A DNA stretch of 64,000 nt. Source: Naumovozyma dairenensis CBS 421 (lineage: Eukaryota; Ascomycota; Saccharomycetes; Saccharomycetales; Saccharomycetaceae). The position numbers and the translations under genes were made by a program. Below, one piece after another: positions 31,635 to 41,682 of the stretch (position 1 is the stretch's first letter; each line of letters begins with the position of its first letter). Location of the stretch: positions 372,001-436,000 of the forward strand of contig NC_016484.1 of the NCBI RefSeq assembly GCF_000227115.2. The letters run 5' to 3'. The notes below the pieces were generated by a model that saw only the letters and a program-made list of their open reading frames with translations, made no database searches and was not told the origin of the DNA.

Positions 31635-32738
31635 ATGAACGCTGGAACTGCTACTCAACCAACTGGTATCGATAACCAACAACAACAGCAACAGCAACAT
31701 CCTCATACACAACATGAACAGCAAATACAGCAACAACATCTAGTTAATTCCAAATTACCGCAAAAATCTTTGGAATCTAAAGGGAAGTATACCTTACAAG
31801 ATTTCCAAATTATGAGGACTTTAGGTACAGGTTCCTTTGGTAGAGTTCATTTGGTTAGATCTGTTCATAATGGTAGATATTATGCCATTAAAGTTTTGAA
31901 GAAACACCAAATTGTTCGCATGAAGCAAATTGAGCATACTAATGATGAACGACGGATGTTAAAGTTAGTGGAACATCCGTTCTTAATTCGAATGTGGGGG
32001 ACTTTCCAAGATTCAAGAAATATCTTTATGGTTATGGATTATATCGAAGGTGGTGAGTTGTTCTCATTATTAAGAAAATCTCAAAGATTTCCTAATCCTG
32101 TAGCTAAATTTTATGCGGCTGAAGTTACATTGGCCTTAGAATATCTACATCACCATAATATCATATACAGAGATCTAAAACCCGAAAATATTTTATTAGA
32201 CAGAAATGGACATATCAAGATAACAGACTTTGGATTCGCCAAAGAAGTGGAGACTGTTACATGGACTTTATGTGGGACTCCCGATTATATCGCACCAGAA
32301 GTCATTGCGACGAAACCTTATAACAAATCTGTTGATTGGTGGTCGTTAGGGATTTTGATTTTTGAAATGTTAGCTGGTTATACACCATTTTATGATTCTA
32401 CTCCAATGAAAACTTATGAAAAGATTCTACAAGGTAAAGTTATATTCCCAACTTTCTTCCACCCTGATGTTGTTGATTTATTAGGTCAATTAATTACAGC
32501 AGACCTTACAAGAAGAATTGGTAATTTACAAAGTGGTTCTAAGGATATTAAATGTCACCCATGGTTTAGCGAGGTTGTCTGGGAAAAGCTTCTAGCTAAA
32601 GATATCGAGACTCCTTACGAGCCGCCCATCACTTCAGGCGTCGGTGATACTTCATTGTTTGATCAATATCCAGAAGAACATTTTGATTATGGTATCCAAG
32701 GAGATGATCCTTATGCAGAATATTTTAATGATTTTTAG
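31635..32738 (+). CDS. TPK2: Tpk2-type catalytic subunit of cAMP-dependent protein kinase
   Basis: The first ATG of the frame is at 31635, giving 367 residues (S. cerevisiae Tpk2 380); the frame extends 12 codons upstream only through a GTG. The kinase is released from Bcy1 by cAMP and governs growth, filamentation and stress responses. Gln-rich residues 15-35 precede the kinase core: GTGSFGRV (64-71), AIKVLKK with Lys86, [16 protein letters not shown] and the activation loop [14 protein letters not shown], whose threonine is the phosphorylation site. The protein ends EYFNDF, the AGC-kinase FxxF hydrophobic motif. The Tpk2 assignment rests on its position after HRR25, as YPL203W; the kinase core alone would not separate Tpk1, 2 and 3. 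Confidence 0.94.
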   Translation: MNAGTATQPTGIDNQQQQQQQHPHTQHEQQIQQQHLVNSKLPQKSLESKGKYTLQDFQIMRTLGTGSFGRVHLVRSVHNGRYYAIKVLKKHQIVRMKQIEHTNDERRMLKLVEHPFLIRMWGTFQDSRNIFMVMDYIEGGELFSLLRKSQRFPNPVAKFYAAEVTLALEYLHHHNIIYRDLKPENILLDRNGHIKITDFGFAKEVETVTWTLCGTPDYIAPEVIATKPYNKSVDWWSLGILIFEMLAGYTPFYDSTPMKTYEKILQGKVIFPTFFHPDVVDLLGQLITADLTRRIGNLQSGSKDIKCHPWFSEVVWEKLLAKDIETPYEPPITSGVGDTSLFDQYPEEHFDYGIQGDDPYAEYFNDF

Positions 32739-33231
32739 TAAATTTAGAATCTTTTTCTTTCTTACCTCTTCTCTGTTAATTCTTCCTACAATACGAAACC
32801 CCGCTCTCTTAACTAAACTTTTCGACAGTACGCTCTCATAATCCATCTTATCGTTATTGTTGAACCCCTTAAACTACATAGCCTCTATATCAATCGCATT
32901 AAGTACATTGCTGATCACGATAGTTAATAATTGAATGTGAACTTGACATGGTGTAAATCGCATTTCCAATAATTAATGTTTATCAGCCATTGAATGTGTA
33001 AATTAAATAGAGCAGTAACAGGCTACATGAGCTAGGAAAAAACTATTAAGAAAGGAACATAAAAAAGGACATGTGCTTTTGAATATATACTATATGATAT
33101 ATATTAGGTATTATGATTATATATGTATATATAAGCCATAAATAATGAGTTGGTCTCAAAGCTCAAATGAATATGTATATGTATGGATGTGTATGTATGT
33201 ACATTCGTAAAAGAATACAAAGACAATATAA
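32739..33231. other. TPK2/AFT2 convergent spacer
   Basis: These 493 bp lie between convergent genes and hold both 3' ends. TA-rich stretches with TATATA repeats (about 33081-33135) and repeated TATGTA-type sequence near 33171-33200 resemble yeast polyadenylation efficiency elements. No gene is seen. Confidence 0.45.
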
Positions 33232-34986
33232 TCATTTTAGGAAATCTGTGAAATCATACTCAGTTTGTTCATTATCAATTGATGCTAAGTTTAAATTTGA
33301 ATCAAAATGCCATTGATTGTTCAGATCATCCGTACTAGAGCCTACAAAAATATTAGTATCTGCTAAGTTAGTGGTAGTCGTACTATTGTTATTATTGTTG
33401 TTAGGAGACGGTATACGTTTAGTATCTGAAGAGAATGGCGTGACAGATGGCAAGAATAGATTATTGGAAGTGTAATCAATCTCGTCTGGTAACGGAGAGA
33501 ATAATAATGCGGAAGAATTTTCTATCAAATTTGGATCATTTAAATAATTTATTATATTATCATTTTTATTTTGATTGTTACTTTTAATGTATTTGAAATC
33601 ACCCCGGTTATTGTTATTAGTGCTAGTCATATTTGTCTTGTTGAAGATATCAGTAAAATCTATTTCAAATAAATCCGTTTTCACGTCAGTAGAATTCGTA
33701 CTGTTTTGCTTGTTGTTCATTTGAGGATCAAAAGCATTTTGATAATTGATAGTATTGGTGTTATTGGTAAGATCTTGCATAAAGTCCGGTGTTAGTATTG
33801 GTTGACTGAATAGATCATTTGAAATATCTAGGAAGTTTGATCCTAATGATAAAGACAAAGAGGAATCTTTATATGACGGTGGAGAGGCTGGTGATGTTGA
33901 TGTTGATGTTAAAGTTGAATTACCACTGGTTCCAACTGAGGTATTTGACGAGGATAACAATAGATTTTGATTCGTTGTTTTCTTTAATAGATTTTGTTTA
34001 TTAAAATTTTTCAGTTTCTTATTTTTATTTTTTATTGAATCTATAAGATTACTGTTGCTGTTATTACTATTGTTATTATGATTTATTTTTTGAACCTTTG
34101 TTGCCCCACAAATCTTCGAAGTTGGTAATATAATATTAAAACTTTGCACTTCACTCGTTAAACCACAGTCACATGGAATAATTGAAGGATTAATTGGCAA
34201 GTTCAATTTCGATCTATATTCTAATTCTTCGAATCTTTTCAATGTTTCCACATCGTTTGTGGTTTTCAAATAATCTTTAAATTTTTTATATTCATCGGAA
34301 TTTGGGTTAAATTTTAATTCATGGGAATGAGAGTTATTGACTACTACTATGTTCCATTTTTTTAATTTTAATGAGAAAGTTGCCCTTATACGGAATGGAC
34401 AACTTGAAGAAGAAAGAGGAGTGGTTGCAGTTGTCGTAGTAGCAGCAGTGGCATTATGATTCAAAGACTTAGCATACCTTCTTTTTGGAGTTTGTGATTT
34501 ACATTTGAAGATAACTTTCCCACTATCAGATCTTTCAATTACAATATCAATACCTTGAAGAAAGAAAATTTTCTGTAGCCAAGGTTTAATTTCTGATTTA
34601 TCATTGAAATTTGGTACCGGATCTAGATGGATTAATTTATTTTGATCCTTAAGTAATGCACTTGATAGATTATTTGGGGTGGAGTACGATTTTGGCTTAT
34701 TTTTATTTGTATTATATGTTTTCTTCTTCTTCTTAGGTAATTGAACAATATTTTTTGCTGTAGTATTATCGTTGACATTTGCTTCTTTGTTTCCGTTAAC
34801 GCTATTACTATTACTATTATTATTACTATTATTATTACTATTCTTAGTACTTGGTGAGATAGGTGGAGTCATTATTGAATTTAGGTCTAATAAATCGAAT
34901 CTATTATCGTTATTAGTATTTTCTTGTTTGAACAAGGACTTGAAATCCTGAAAATCTTGTTCTAGTTGGATATTGCTACCATTCAT
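33232..34986 (-). CDS. AFT2: Aft-type iron-responsive transcription activator (Aft2 position)
   Basis: The 584-residue protein is an Aft1/Aft2 factor, which turns on the iron regulon when Fe-S cluster signalling falls. The WRKY-GCM1-type DNA-binding region spans about 130-280. Its zinc ligands appear as FKCK (Cys162), SCPFRI (Cys196) and HSHEL (His220, His222). The iron-sensing CDC motif (Cys272, Cys274 in IPCDCGLT) is intact. A lysine-rich run KKKKK (85-89) and basic residues flank it. Long Asn/Ser-rich tracts (49-66 and many after 300) make it longer than S. cerevisiae Aft2 (416) and closer to Aft1 (690). The position after TPK2 is that of AFT2 (YPL202C). Confidence 0.93.
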   Translation of the reverse strand: MNGSNIQLEQDFQDFKSLFKQENTNNDNRFDLLDLNSIMTPPISPSTKNSNNNSNNNSNSNSVNGNKEANVNDNTTAKNIVQLPKKKKKTYNTNKNKPKSYSTPNNLSSALLKDQNKLIHLDPVPNFNDKSEIKPWLQKIFFLQGIDIVIERSDSGKVIFKCKSQTPKRRYAKSLNHNATAATTTTATTPLSSSSCPFRIRATFSLKLKKWNIVVVNNSHSHELKFNPNSDEYKKFKDYLKTTNDVETLKRFEELEYRSKLNLPINPSIIPCDCGLTSEVQSFNIILPTSKICGATKVQKINHNNNSNNSNSNLIDSIKNKNKKLKNFNKQNLLKKTTNQNLLLSSSNTSVGTSGNSTLTSTSTSPASPPSYKDSSLSLSLGSNFLDISNDLFSQPILTPDFMQDLTNNTNTINYQNAFDPQMNNKQNSTNSTDVKTDLFEIDFTDIFNKTNMTSTNNNNRGDFKYIKSNNQNKNDNIINYLNDPNLIENSSALLFSPLPDEIDYTSNNLFLPSVTPFSSDTKRIPSPNNNNNNSTTTTNLADTNIFVGSSTDDLNNQWHFDSNLNLASIDNEQTEYDFTDFLK

Positions 34987-35509
34987 TGTGGCAGACTTTT
35001 TGATTTAATGATTGACCTTTTATTTGAGTACGTAAGTGAATGGATGACCAATTTATGTAATTGTCTATTGTACGGCAGCAGCAATGTGGAATACAATCTG
35101 ATGATGTTGTTAATGTTGCAATTATTTTCTTCCGAGTATAAACCTGATCAAACTTGTTTGGAAAAAGTTAGTTAACTAATGTAGGTTATGGAACTTGATG
35201 ACATATTCCATTATGTCTAATGTAAATATAAAAATCTGATACATCTATAATTATAAGCAGTTTATTTTCAATTAACGACGAATGAATGGAATGAATGAAA
35301 TAATTTTTCGTATGCGGTTGCGATAGCAATGGAGCCGAAAGAATATATGTGGTGTCCGGTTGGTAAAAATTTCTTAATTAAACAATTAATAAGCAATAAT
35401 AATGAAAATGAGGGAGGCCAGTTTTTCGTTGACTATCAATTATTATTATTTATGTATTACAGGTAATATGCAAAAGTTATCGCAGACGTACGTACGTACA
35501 TATGTACAA
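34987..35509. other. AFT2 promoter / YIG1 3' region
   Basis: The 523-bp spacer between two leftward genes holds the AFT2 promoter. It has a short (GTAC)n run (about 35486-35497) and AT-rich DNA. The 69-codon frame at 34966-35175 on the plus strand overlaps the AFT2 start and matches nothing known. No factor site was identified. Confidence 0.4.
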
Positions 35510-36090
35510 TTACGTAGGGGTTAATGTGACAGTTGAATTTTTCTCACAAATTTTATAAAATTGAACGTTATTATTATCGTTTGTCATGATTGAAATCAAG
35601 TTATTTTCATGAAAATTGATTTGTAAAACTTGATTTATATTGAATAACGTTTTCAAATCGATGAAACCTAGGAAGACCCAATTATCACCACTTATAGAGT
35701 TGTTATTTGGCATTGAATTATAATTGAAACAATTTGATAATTTGAATATTGATAATAGGAAGGAATAATTATGGTTTTCTGTTATGAAAATATATTTGCC
35801 ATCGTTTGATGAACAGAGATGGTAATCTGGAATTAAAGTAGATTCTTGACGTTCATGTTGTTCTTGATTCGGAATTGGATTATGGATTTGTTCCATTTTA
35901 TAAAGGATTGTATTTTTGTTAATAAAATATGACGGAATAATGATATGATTTGAATCATTGCTTGAACTTGCATATGCATTTGAATTTGAATTTGAATTTG
36001 AATTTGAATTTGCATTTGAACTAGATATGCTGTTATTATTGATTGAATTTACTGGGAATGAGAAGAATCTTTGATTTGTAACGATTAGAA

Positions 36091-36122
<32 letters not shown>

Positions 36123-37426
36123 GGTGCAGTCGTTGATGTGATTTGATTAGTATTATTTGATAACTTTTCAATTGACAAAATTCGTTCTTGAAATCTTAAT
36201 TGAAACTTAATTTTAACCAATTTGTTACTATTATTATTGTTATCAAAATTCAAAATATTTTCGATGTAATAGATTGTTTCATTATTTTTCAATATGTATA
36301 ATTGAGGGAAACTTACAATTATATTATTGTTTTTCTTGTTATTATCATTATTATTATTATTATTATCATTGATATCATTCATTGAAGGAGATAATGTTGA
36401 AGGTTGCAATTGATTTGAAATCTTGAAGATATTTGCATTTGAAATCGAAGTTGAATTGGGGTTATGATGATTACGAGTACGGTGTGGTACTGAAATATCA
36501 GTAATTAATGGACCATTGACAGAGTCGATTGAGAAGATATAATTTGGTAAGAGACCAGCATAAATGTTTAAGAACATTGGGGCTTCCTCTTGTACATGAT
36601 CTTGTCCTTGTTCATGTTGTTGTCCTGAAAATGGTAAAATCAAACTTGAGGATGATGAATATGATAAAGATGGAGGTGATGATAGATTAAATATTTTCAA
36701 ATTTGACCAAACACCATTGGAATCCACGTCCAGTACGTAAAATCTAGTTAAATTATTATTCCTATTATGTAAACCTAGGACCAACAGTAAGTTATAAGGA
36801 TCTCCGGCGAGATGATTATTGATTTCATTTAATAGCATACAATCTATTGATAAAATTTGATCATTTTGATTTAGTATAGAACTTAAATCTAATATGGTGA
36901 TAAATCGTTTTAAAATGATTGAATCATAAAGATGGATTTCATGGTATATTATTATTAATGGACGGTTTTTATAATATATTAAGAATTGTTGATTAAAATT
37001 GTTCATATATCTGAAATTATTATCTATGTTCAGGGATGAATGAAAAGAAGTTGGTAAGAATAAATCATGAGAATGTGTTAATGACCAATGAATTGGGATA
37101 TCCATTATATCAAAGGTATTTATATTCAAATTAAGTATGTCTTTCGAATCTAAGAAAGAAATATAGACATTTTGTTTCATATGGTTTGATATTATCGGGA
37201 ATGATTGAGTATTGCTATCATCGGATTCAATTGAGGAGGAATGAGGTGTGTATAATAGTTCATTTATTAAAGAGGATCTCCATTCTTGAGTTAAATCTAG
37301 ATTTGAGTCTTGTTCTGGATGGTAATTGTTTTTCCAATTTCTCCTGTAATGATGATAACGATTTCCCTTTCTCTTGCCTGTTATTTGATAAAATGGTTGT
37401 TGGTATAGTAAAATAGGGATACCCAT
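35510..37426 (-). CDS. YIG1: Yig1-like protein
   Basis: The ATG at 37424-37426 (MGIPILLYQQPFYQITG) gives 638 residues. The open frame continues 61 codons upstream, but that part begins at a CAT-less low-complexity stretch with an Ile/Thr repeat and a Lys/Gln run and is probably not translated. The position after AFT2 corresponds to YPL201C, YIG1, whose product interacts with glycerol-3-phosphatase and influences anaerobic glycerol output. No known domain is visible; the fold may be a beta-propeller-like array of short strands, which is inference. Asn-rich insertions (for example near 325-345 and 430-445) and an (NS)n stretch near 465-480 make it longer than S. cerevisiae (461). Assignment rests on synteny and on the start segment. 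Confidence 0.8.
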
Positions 37427-37971
37427 TGTTTGTTTATTTTCTTGTTTTTTTTTTTGCTTTTTGTTGGATGGAGTACAGAGGAGAGTGACAATACAGATGC
37501 TATCAACGATTAGGATCAGATTTGTGATTGTGATTGTGATTGTTATTTCATTATTAGAGCTGGATATATATAGTATATATATACATACTATGAACAATAC
37601 TTGACACAATGGTATTGAATAACAGGTAGACTTCAGGTACAGGTTACCGGATCACTACTCTGCATCATACTACTTTGTTTACACAAAGGTAGCCAGATCT
37701 CCTCTTAGCGATGGAGTATGGCATAGTATAGTATGGCATAGTATAATATTAGTATATAGTATAGTAGAAGCAAAGTAATCGTGTAGTATAGTATGAAGTA
37801 CGGACGAACAGAAACGGAGAAATACTCTGTATTACAGAGAGAGAGAGAGAGAGAGAGGGTGGAGAAATCTCCTCTTGTTAGCGCGTGCGGCTGTTGAAAT
37901 ACACCGGACTATACAGGTACACCCACACACCTGCCGCCCAACCCCTCTCTCGTCCCCTCCCCTCTGTCCCG
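37427..37971. other. Repeat-rich spacer between YIG1 and the Smr gene
   Basis: This spacer holds low-complexity DNA: TATGGCATAGTATAG-type imperfect repeats (about 37720-37795) and a (GA)n run (about 37838-37858). In S. cerevisiae the meiotic gene CSM4 (YPL200W) lies here, but I see no frame resembling it. A 110-codon plus-strand frame at 37875-38207 overlaps the Smr gene antisense and is a shadow. Confidence 0.5.
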
Positions 37972-38739
37972 TTACGATTGGAGACAAAGACAGAAAAGCT
38001 TCAATAAACTGGCAAGCAACCCTCCTTCTTCCTTTTGTTGCCCTGCTCCTTGTATTGACCCGTGCCCTGGTACCATCACAGGGTTATTATAATTGCTGTA
38101 TGCTGCCGGTGCTTCTCCTGCTCCATTTTGTTGCCCCGAGGGCGCAGCCGGATTATTCATCTCAGATCCTAACCAATTTGATGGTGGAGATATTCCCCGT
38201 GGGATAGTTATCTCAATGACACCATTGTTATTAGGGTCTACCTGATTAGGTAACCCGATCTCTGAACAAACTTCTCTGACTGCAGGCCCTAATTTCCCTA
38301 CCCCATTCATCGAATGAAGACCTTTCCCACTGATTACCCGGATTCTATCTTGACCATGTTCTATAGAGTACAGTATCCGTTTCTTCAATATCCATCGAGC
38401 TTCTTTAACATATAAGCCATGTAGGTCAATTTCATCATTTGTGGAGTCGGCATTATTAGATACGAAAACGTATTCTGCAGCTTCTAGATTATATTTGTTG
38501 GCTAATTCTAATTGTTTCTTGGATTCTAACTTAATTCATTGGGCCCTTTGTTTAGATCCATTTGCATATGCCTCTTTAGATTCTTTCACTAATTGAATCC
38601 TTCTAATCATAGCATCTTCTCCTAACTTTCGTAACCTTTGATACTCTGCATCACTAACATGATTATAATCCTTTATCAGTATATCGTTATTACTCGTGGT
38701 ATTATAGTTCCCACCGCTACTTCCCAATTTAGTAGCCAT
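37972..38739 (-). pseudogene. YPL199C-type DUF1771/Smr-domain protein interrupted by an in-frame TGA
   Basis: Read through, the frame from the ATG at 38737-38739 to the stop at 37972 would encode about 255 residues, like S. cerevisiae YPL199C (240). Codon 68 is TGA (38536-38538), inside the N-terminal DUF1771 helix region (DAEYQRLRKLGEDA upstream, SKKQLELANKYN downstream). The two halves are in the same frame, and the downstream half has no ATG before the Smr signature EIDLHGLYVKEA, so it could not be made independently. The Smr part continues with VISGKGLHSMNG, a typical nuclease/RNA-binding motif, and ends with a Cys-containing tail (FCLCLQS) also seen in S. cerevisiae. The coding sequence is otherwise undamaged. 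This suggests recent inactivation, stop readthrough or a base-call error. Confidence 0.85.
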
Positions 38740-39237
38740 TTGAAGGAAGAGACTAGACGATGTTGATGTTTGTTTGCTATCCTTATACTTAAAATTATAA
38801 TGAAGAAAATAGATTTCAACTGTTGAAGTTGACGTTGAAGTATATAGTGATGGTTTATCATTGCTGTGCGTAGTTCACGTAGGTAGGCGCGTATGTTTAT
38901 TGACATTCAATTTTAGACATCAGTGTCAATTCTTTCTTCTCGGCAAAAAAAAAAACGTTAAAATTTCGGATATCATCATACGTAGGCACTTGTATAGTTC
39001 AAAGTTAGCTCAGTGCTTAAAATTCCAAACAATGCTTATTATCTTTGCGTTTTGCTGTCAGCAAGAGTGGTAAAGTCAAAGAAGCGATCTTTACGTATGA
39101 ATGTACGAATAATAAAAAACGTCTTGTATCACACTGGACATTTAAAATATATATTTTTGTTAGACTACTTAACGTTACATAGATGCCACGAAATTAAAAC
39201 GTAAAATATACTCATAGTTTTATGCAGGCCCTCGATA
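38740..39237. other. Smr-gene promoter / OXR1 3' region
   Basis: A 498-bp spacer between two leftward genes. It has an A10 run near 38946-38955 and short overlapping plus-strand frames of 63-70 codons without known similarity. RPL7B (YPL198W) occupies this place in S. cerevisiae; no ribosomal-protein L7 exon or intron splice signal is visible here. Confidence 0.45.
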
Positions 39238-40152
39238 TTAACCGACTCTCCATACTTCTAATCCCAATATCGAAAATTTATTACCTTCACGACTTAATAT
39301 TTCATTCCCATATGTCAATGTTGGATTGGAAACACCGTTTAACAATCCATCATCTATCCATAGCCCATAATGACCTTCTCCTGCACCCATGGATATGAAT
39401 TTTGATGTACAATATACGGCAAATTCGTTCAAGCCAGTAAAGGGATACCCTCTAAATTGCCATCTTTCTTCATCCTGCTCATTGCTATTGTTACATAGTT
39501 CGCTGTGGTTGTCACCCTTCTTCTCTTCTTCTTGTTCATCTTCTTTTCTTCTTCTTCCATGAAATCTTCTTTCCTTCTTTTGTTCTGTCGCTACACTTTT
39601 ATCTTTATTATTACATATTTTTCGTACAGGGACTTTTTCTAATTTCCATAAAAAGCATTCGCCATTCCCAGAATATCTCCGATGTTCATTTGGACGGAAT
39701 GGTTCATTACTATAAGCTCCAAATATACCATTCTTTCGATCTTGTATAATTATAACATACCCCACTCGTCGATTACTTTCATTAATATCAGGTTGAATAT
39801 TCTTATATAAAGAATGTAACGATGCACCATGTTGTTCAAGACTGTATAGTAACGTCCAATCAGTATATAATTGAATTCTCATGGGCATTAATGATCGTAT
39901 TTCATCACACATCTCCACATTTATTAATCGATTCTTAGTCTTAGTAGAATAACCATGTAATGTTATCATGGGTAAATTATCTTCACTTTTATTTACATCT
40001 TCATTACTTGAACTCCAATTAGTGCTCCCATTTCCGCTTTTGCTTTTGCTTTTACTTTTATTTTTACTCTTATTATTATCAATACCATCAGAATCATCTG
40101 ATCCAGTGAATGACCTTTTCAATTTATAAATAGCACCTTTCATTCGATACAT
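39238..40152 (-). CDS. OXR1: Oxr1 TLDc-domain protein
   Basis: The 304-residue protein is a TLDc protein like S. cerevisiae Oxr1 (YPL196W, 273 residues), which binds the V-ATPase V1 sector and favours its disassembly, and which was first linked to oxidative-stress resistance. The TLDc domain covers about 58 to the end: LPMRIQL-type MPMRIQLYTDWTLLYSLEQH, IIIQDRKNGIFGAYSNEPF, GNGECFLWKLE, then GLNEFAVYCTSKFISMGAG and the terminal FSILGLEVWRVG. A charged Lys/Glu-rich insertion splits the domain near 190-220, and a Ser/Lys tract lies at 26-45. MYRMKG offers two start codons. In S. cerevisiae OXR1 points the same way as APL5; here it points away. Confidence 0.93.
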   Translation of the reverse strand: MYRMKGAIYKLKRSFTGSDDSDGIDNNKSKNKSKSKSKSGNGSTNWSSSNEDVNKSEDNLPMITLHGYSTKTKNRLINVEMCDEIRSLMPMRIQLYTDWTLLYSLEQHGASLHSLYKNIQPDINESNRRVGYVIIIQDRKNGIFGAYSNEPFRPNEHRRYSGNGECFLWKLEKVPVRKICNNKDKSVATEQKKERRFHGRRRKEDEQEEEKKGDNHSELCNNSNEQDEERWQFRGYPFTGLNEFAVYCTSKFISMGAGEGHYGLWIDDGLLNGVSNPTLTYGNEILSREGNKFSILGLEVWRVG

Positions 40153-41682
40153 TTTCGCTTTTTACTTTGAAATAGTAAGTTGTTAGACTACTTTTGTTTA
40201 TCAAGTTATCTTATTAAATAATAAATATTATCGATATCAAATGAGAAATTCGAAACCTGTTTTATTCTTTCTCTTTTCCTTATATAAGAGCAACAAACTT
40301 GGATCAAACACAGGGAGTTTTTAATCCTTATTTTTTTTCTTGTCCTGTCAAGGGTGGTGACAACACGTAGCCTATAGTTTAAATATGCTGTATGGAATTA
40401 AGCAGCTTATAAACTAGTGGGAAGGTTCAGCAAAATCAACATGAAATAGTAGTACTGGTTGAGAGTACTACATTTAATAATTGGCTGTTATGTTGAATCC
40501 TAAGTACAAAATTCGTTTCATTTATATATGTAAAAGGAAGAGATCTGTCAGTAACCTAACTTAGGGAGCTCGCTGCACGGTTATACGTTATTTATAAATA
40601 CTGTTTTCTGTCCGTGAACGGGTAAGCGATCAATTCGCTAATTAATTATATACGTAAGTCAAGTTCGGCTACAGAGAACCGATAGCTATCAACTGACGTT
40701 AAAAAACAAAACAAAAAACAATTAATGCTCCGACATTACTGTAAGTATGATTGATTGCTTAAATGAGCAATTTCTGGTCCCTCCATTTTTAACTGTAATA
40801 GCTTTCCACATTGGTTTATGTTAGATGTAATTTACTTCTTATTGATAGTTCAGGGTTATCTATTAATACGTTAGGGTATAATATATGTAAGTCTAGTATA
40901 CTAGATTCAGTTCTATAGTAAGGAACTAGGATAACAATGTGATATGGTGAGCACCTAAAGGGTCCTAAGATTGGTAACGTTCTCTGAAGTAGCTTCAGTT
41001 GCAAAGTTCTCATTAGAAGTTCTTGAAAGGATAGTCAAGCTCGGCGTATCGCATTATGCGGGGAAGACACTTTATTATGATTCTTGTTATGCTTGAACAG
41101 GGTACAATTACTATGCAGCTTCTACTACTCCATCCTTAAGGCTGTTAACTTAGCTATAGTTTAGAGCAATCAAATCAACCTTACAGTTTATTATTATTTT
41201 TATTTTTTTTTTTTTATTTATTAGCAAATAAATTCACCCCTAAAAATAAATTAATCTCTGAAAAATAAATTAAGAAAAAAAAGATTTTTTCCGATTATCA
41301 GTGATTTTATTACACAATTATGTATCTTGAGCCTGAATTTAATAAATGTAGTTCATCTAATTTTAATAGTATGAAGATTATAATCTATCTATATATGTAA
41401 ATTTCGAGATCGAAACGTACAAGGCGATATATTTATGTTGGGAATGTTCCGATCTGACGACGCTCCGTAACATCAAGTACGTAAGCAAAGTGAAGCATAA
41501 CAACAAAATGCAAATTCCAATATTAAAAAAAAAAGGTTGATATGGATTGAAGTACCTCAGTAAACAAGAAGGTCTAAGAATTTATCCTAAAAACCATAAT
41601 ATCGTGGTATTGTTGGTTCATCGATTATTCTACTACTTGTGGTGTTAGATAACTGATTAGAAGATAATAATCTACGACAAAT
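40153..41682. other. OXR1/APL5 divergent spacer containing a solo LTR
   Basis: The 1.53-kb spacer separates divergent OXR1 and APL5. A 367-bp solo LTR at 40819-41185 occupies its centre and is listed separately; without it the spacer would be about 1.16 kb. The flanks are AT-rich with poly(T)/poly(A) tracts (about 41201-41220) and no recognised gene. Confidence 0.6.
40819..41185. mobile_element. Solo LTR, copy 1 of a 367-bp family, with 5-bp target duplication GTTTA
   Basis: The element starts TGTTAGATG and ends CCTTACA, with the retroviral-type TG...CA ends. It is flanked on both sides by GTTTA (40814-40818 and 41186-41190), a perfect 5-bp target-site duplication. A near-identical copy lies at 55170-55535. 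Between the copies the last two-thirds are almost unchanged while the first third has diverged more. No internal gag-pol sequence is attached. The family is not one of the S. cerevisiae Ty LTRs I know by sequence; which strand is transcribed is unknown. Confidence 0.92.

Noticed and set aside
37427..37609. 61-codon N-terminal extension of YIG1
   Set aside because: It is made of Ile/Thr repeat and Lys/Gln run; the MGIPILLYQQ start fits the family and the extension looks like 5' leader sequence.
40816..41013. 65-codon minus-strand frame in the first solo LTR
   Set aside because: The second LTR copy has stops in the same frame, so it is not a conserved coding sequence.
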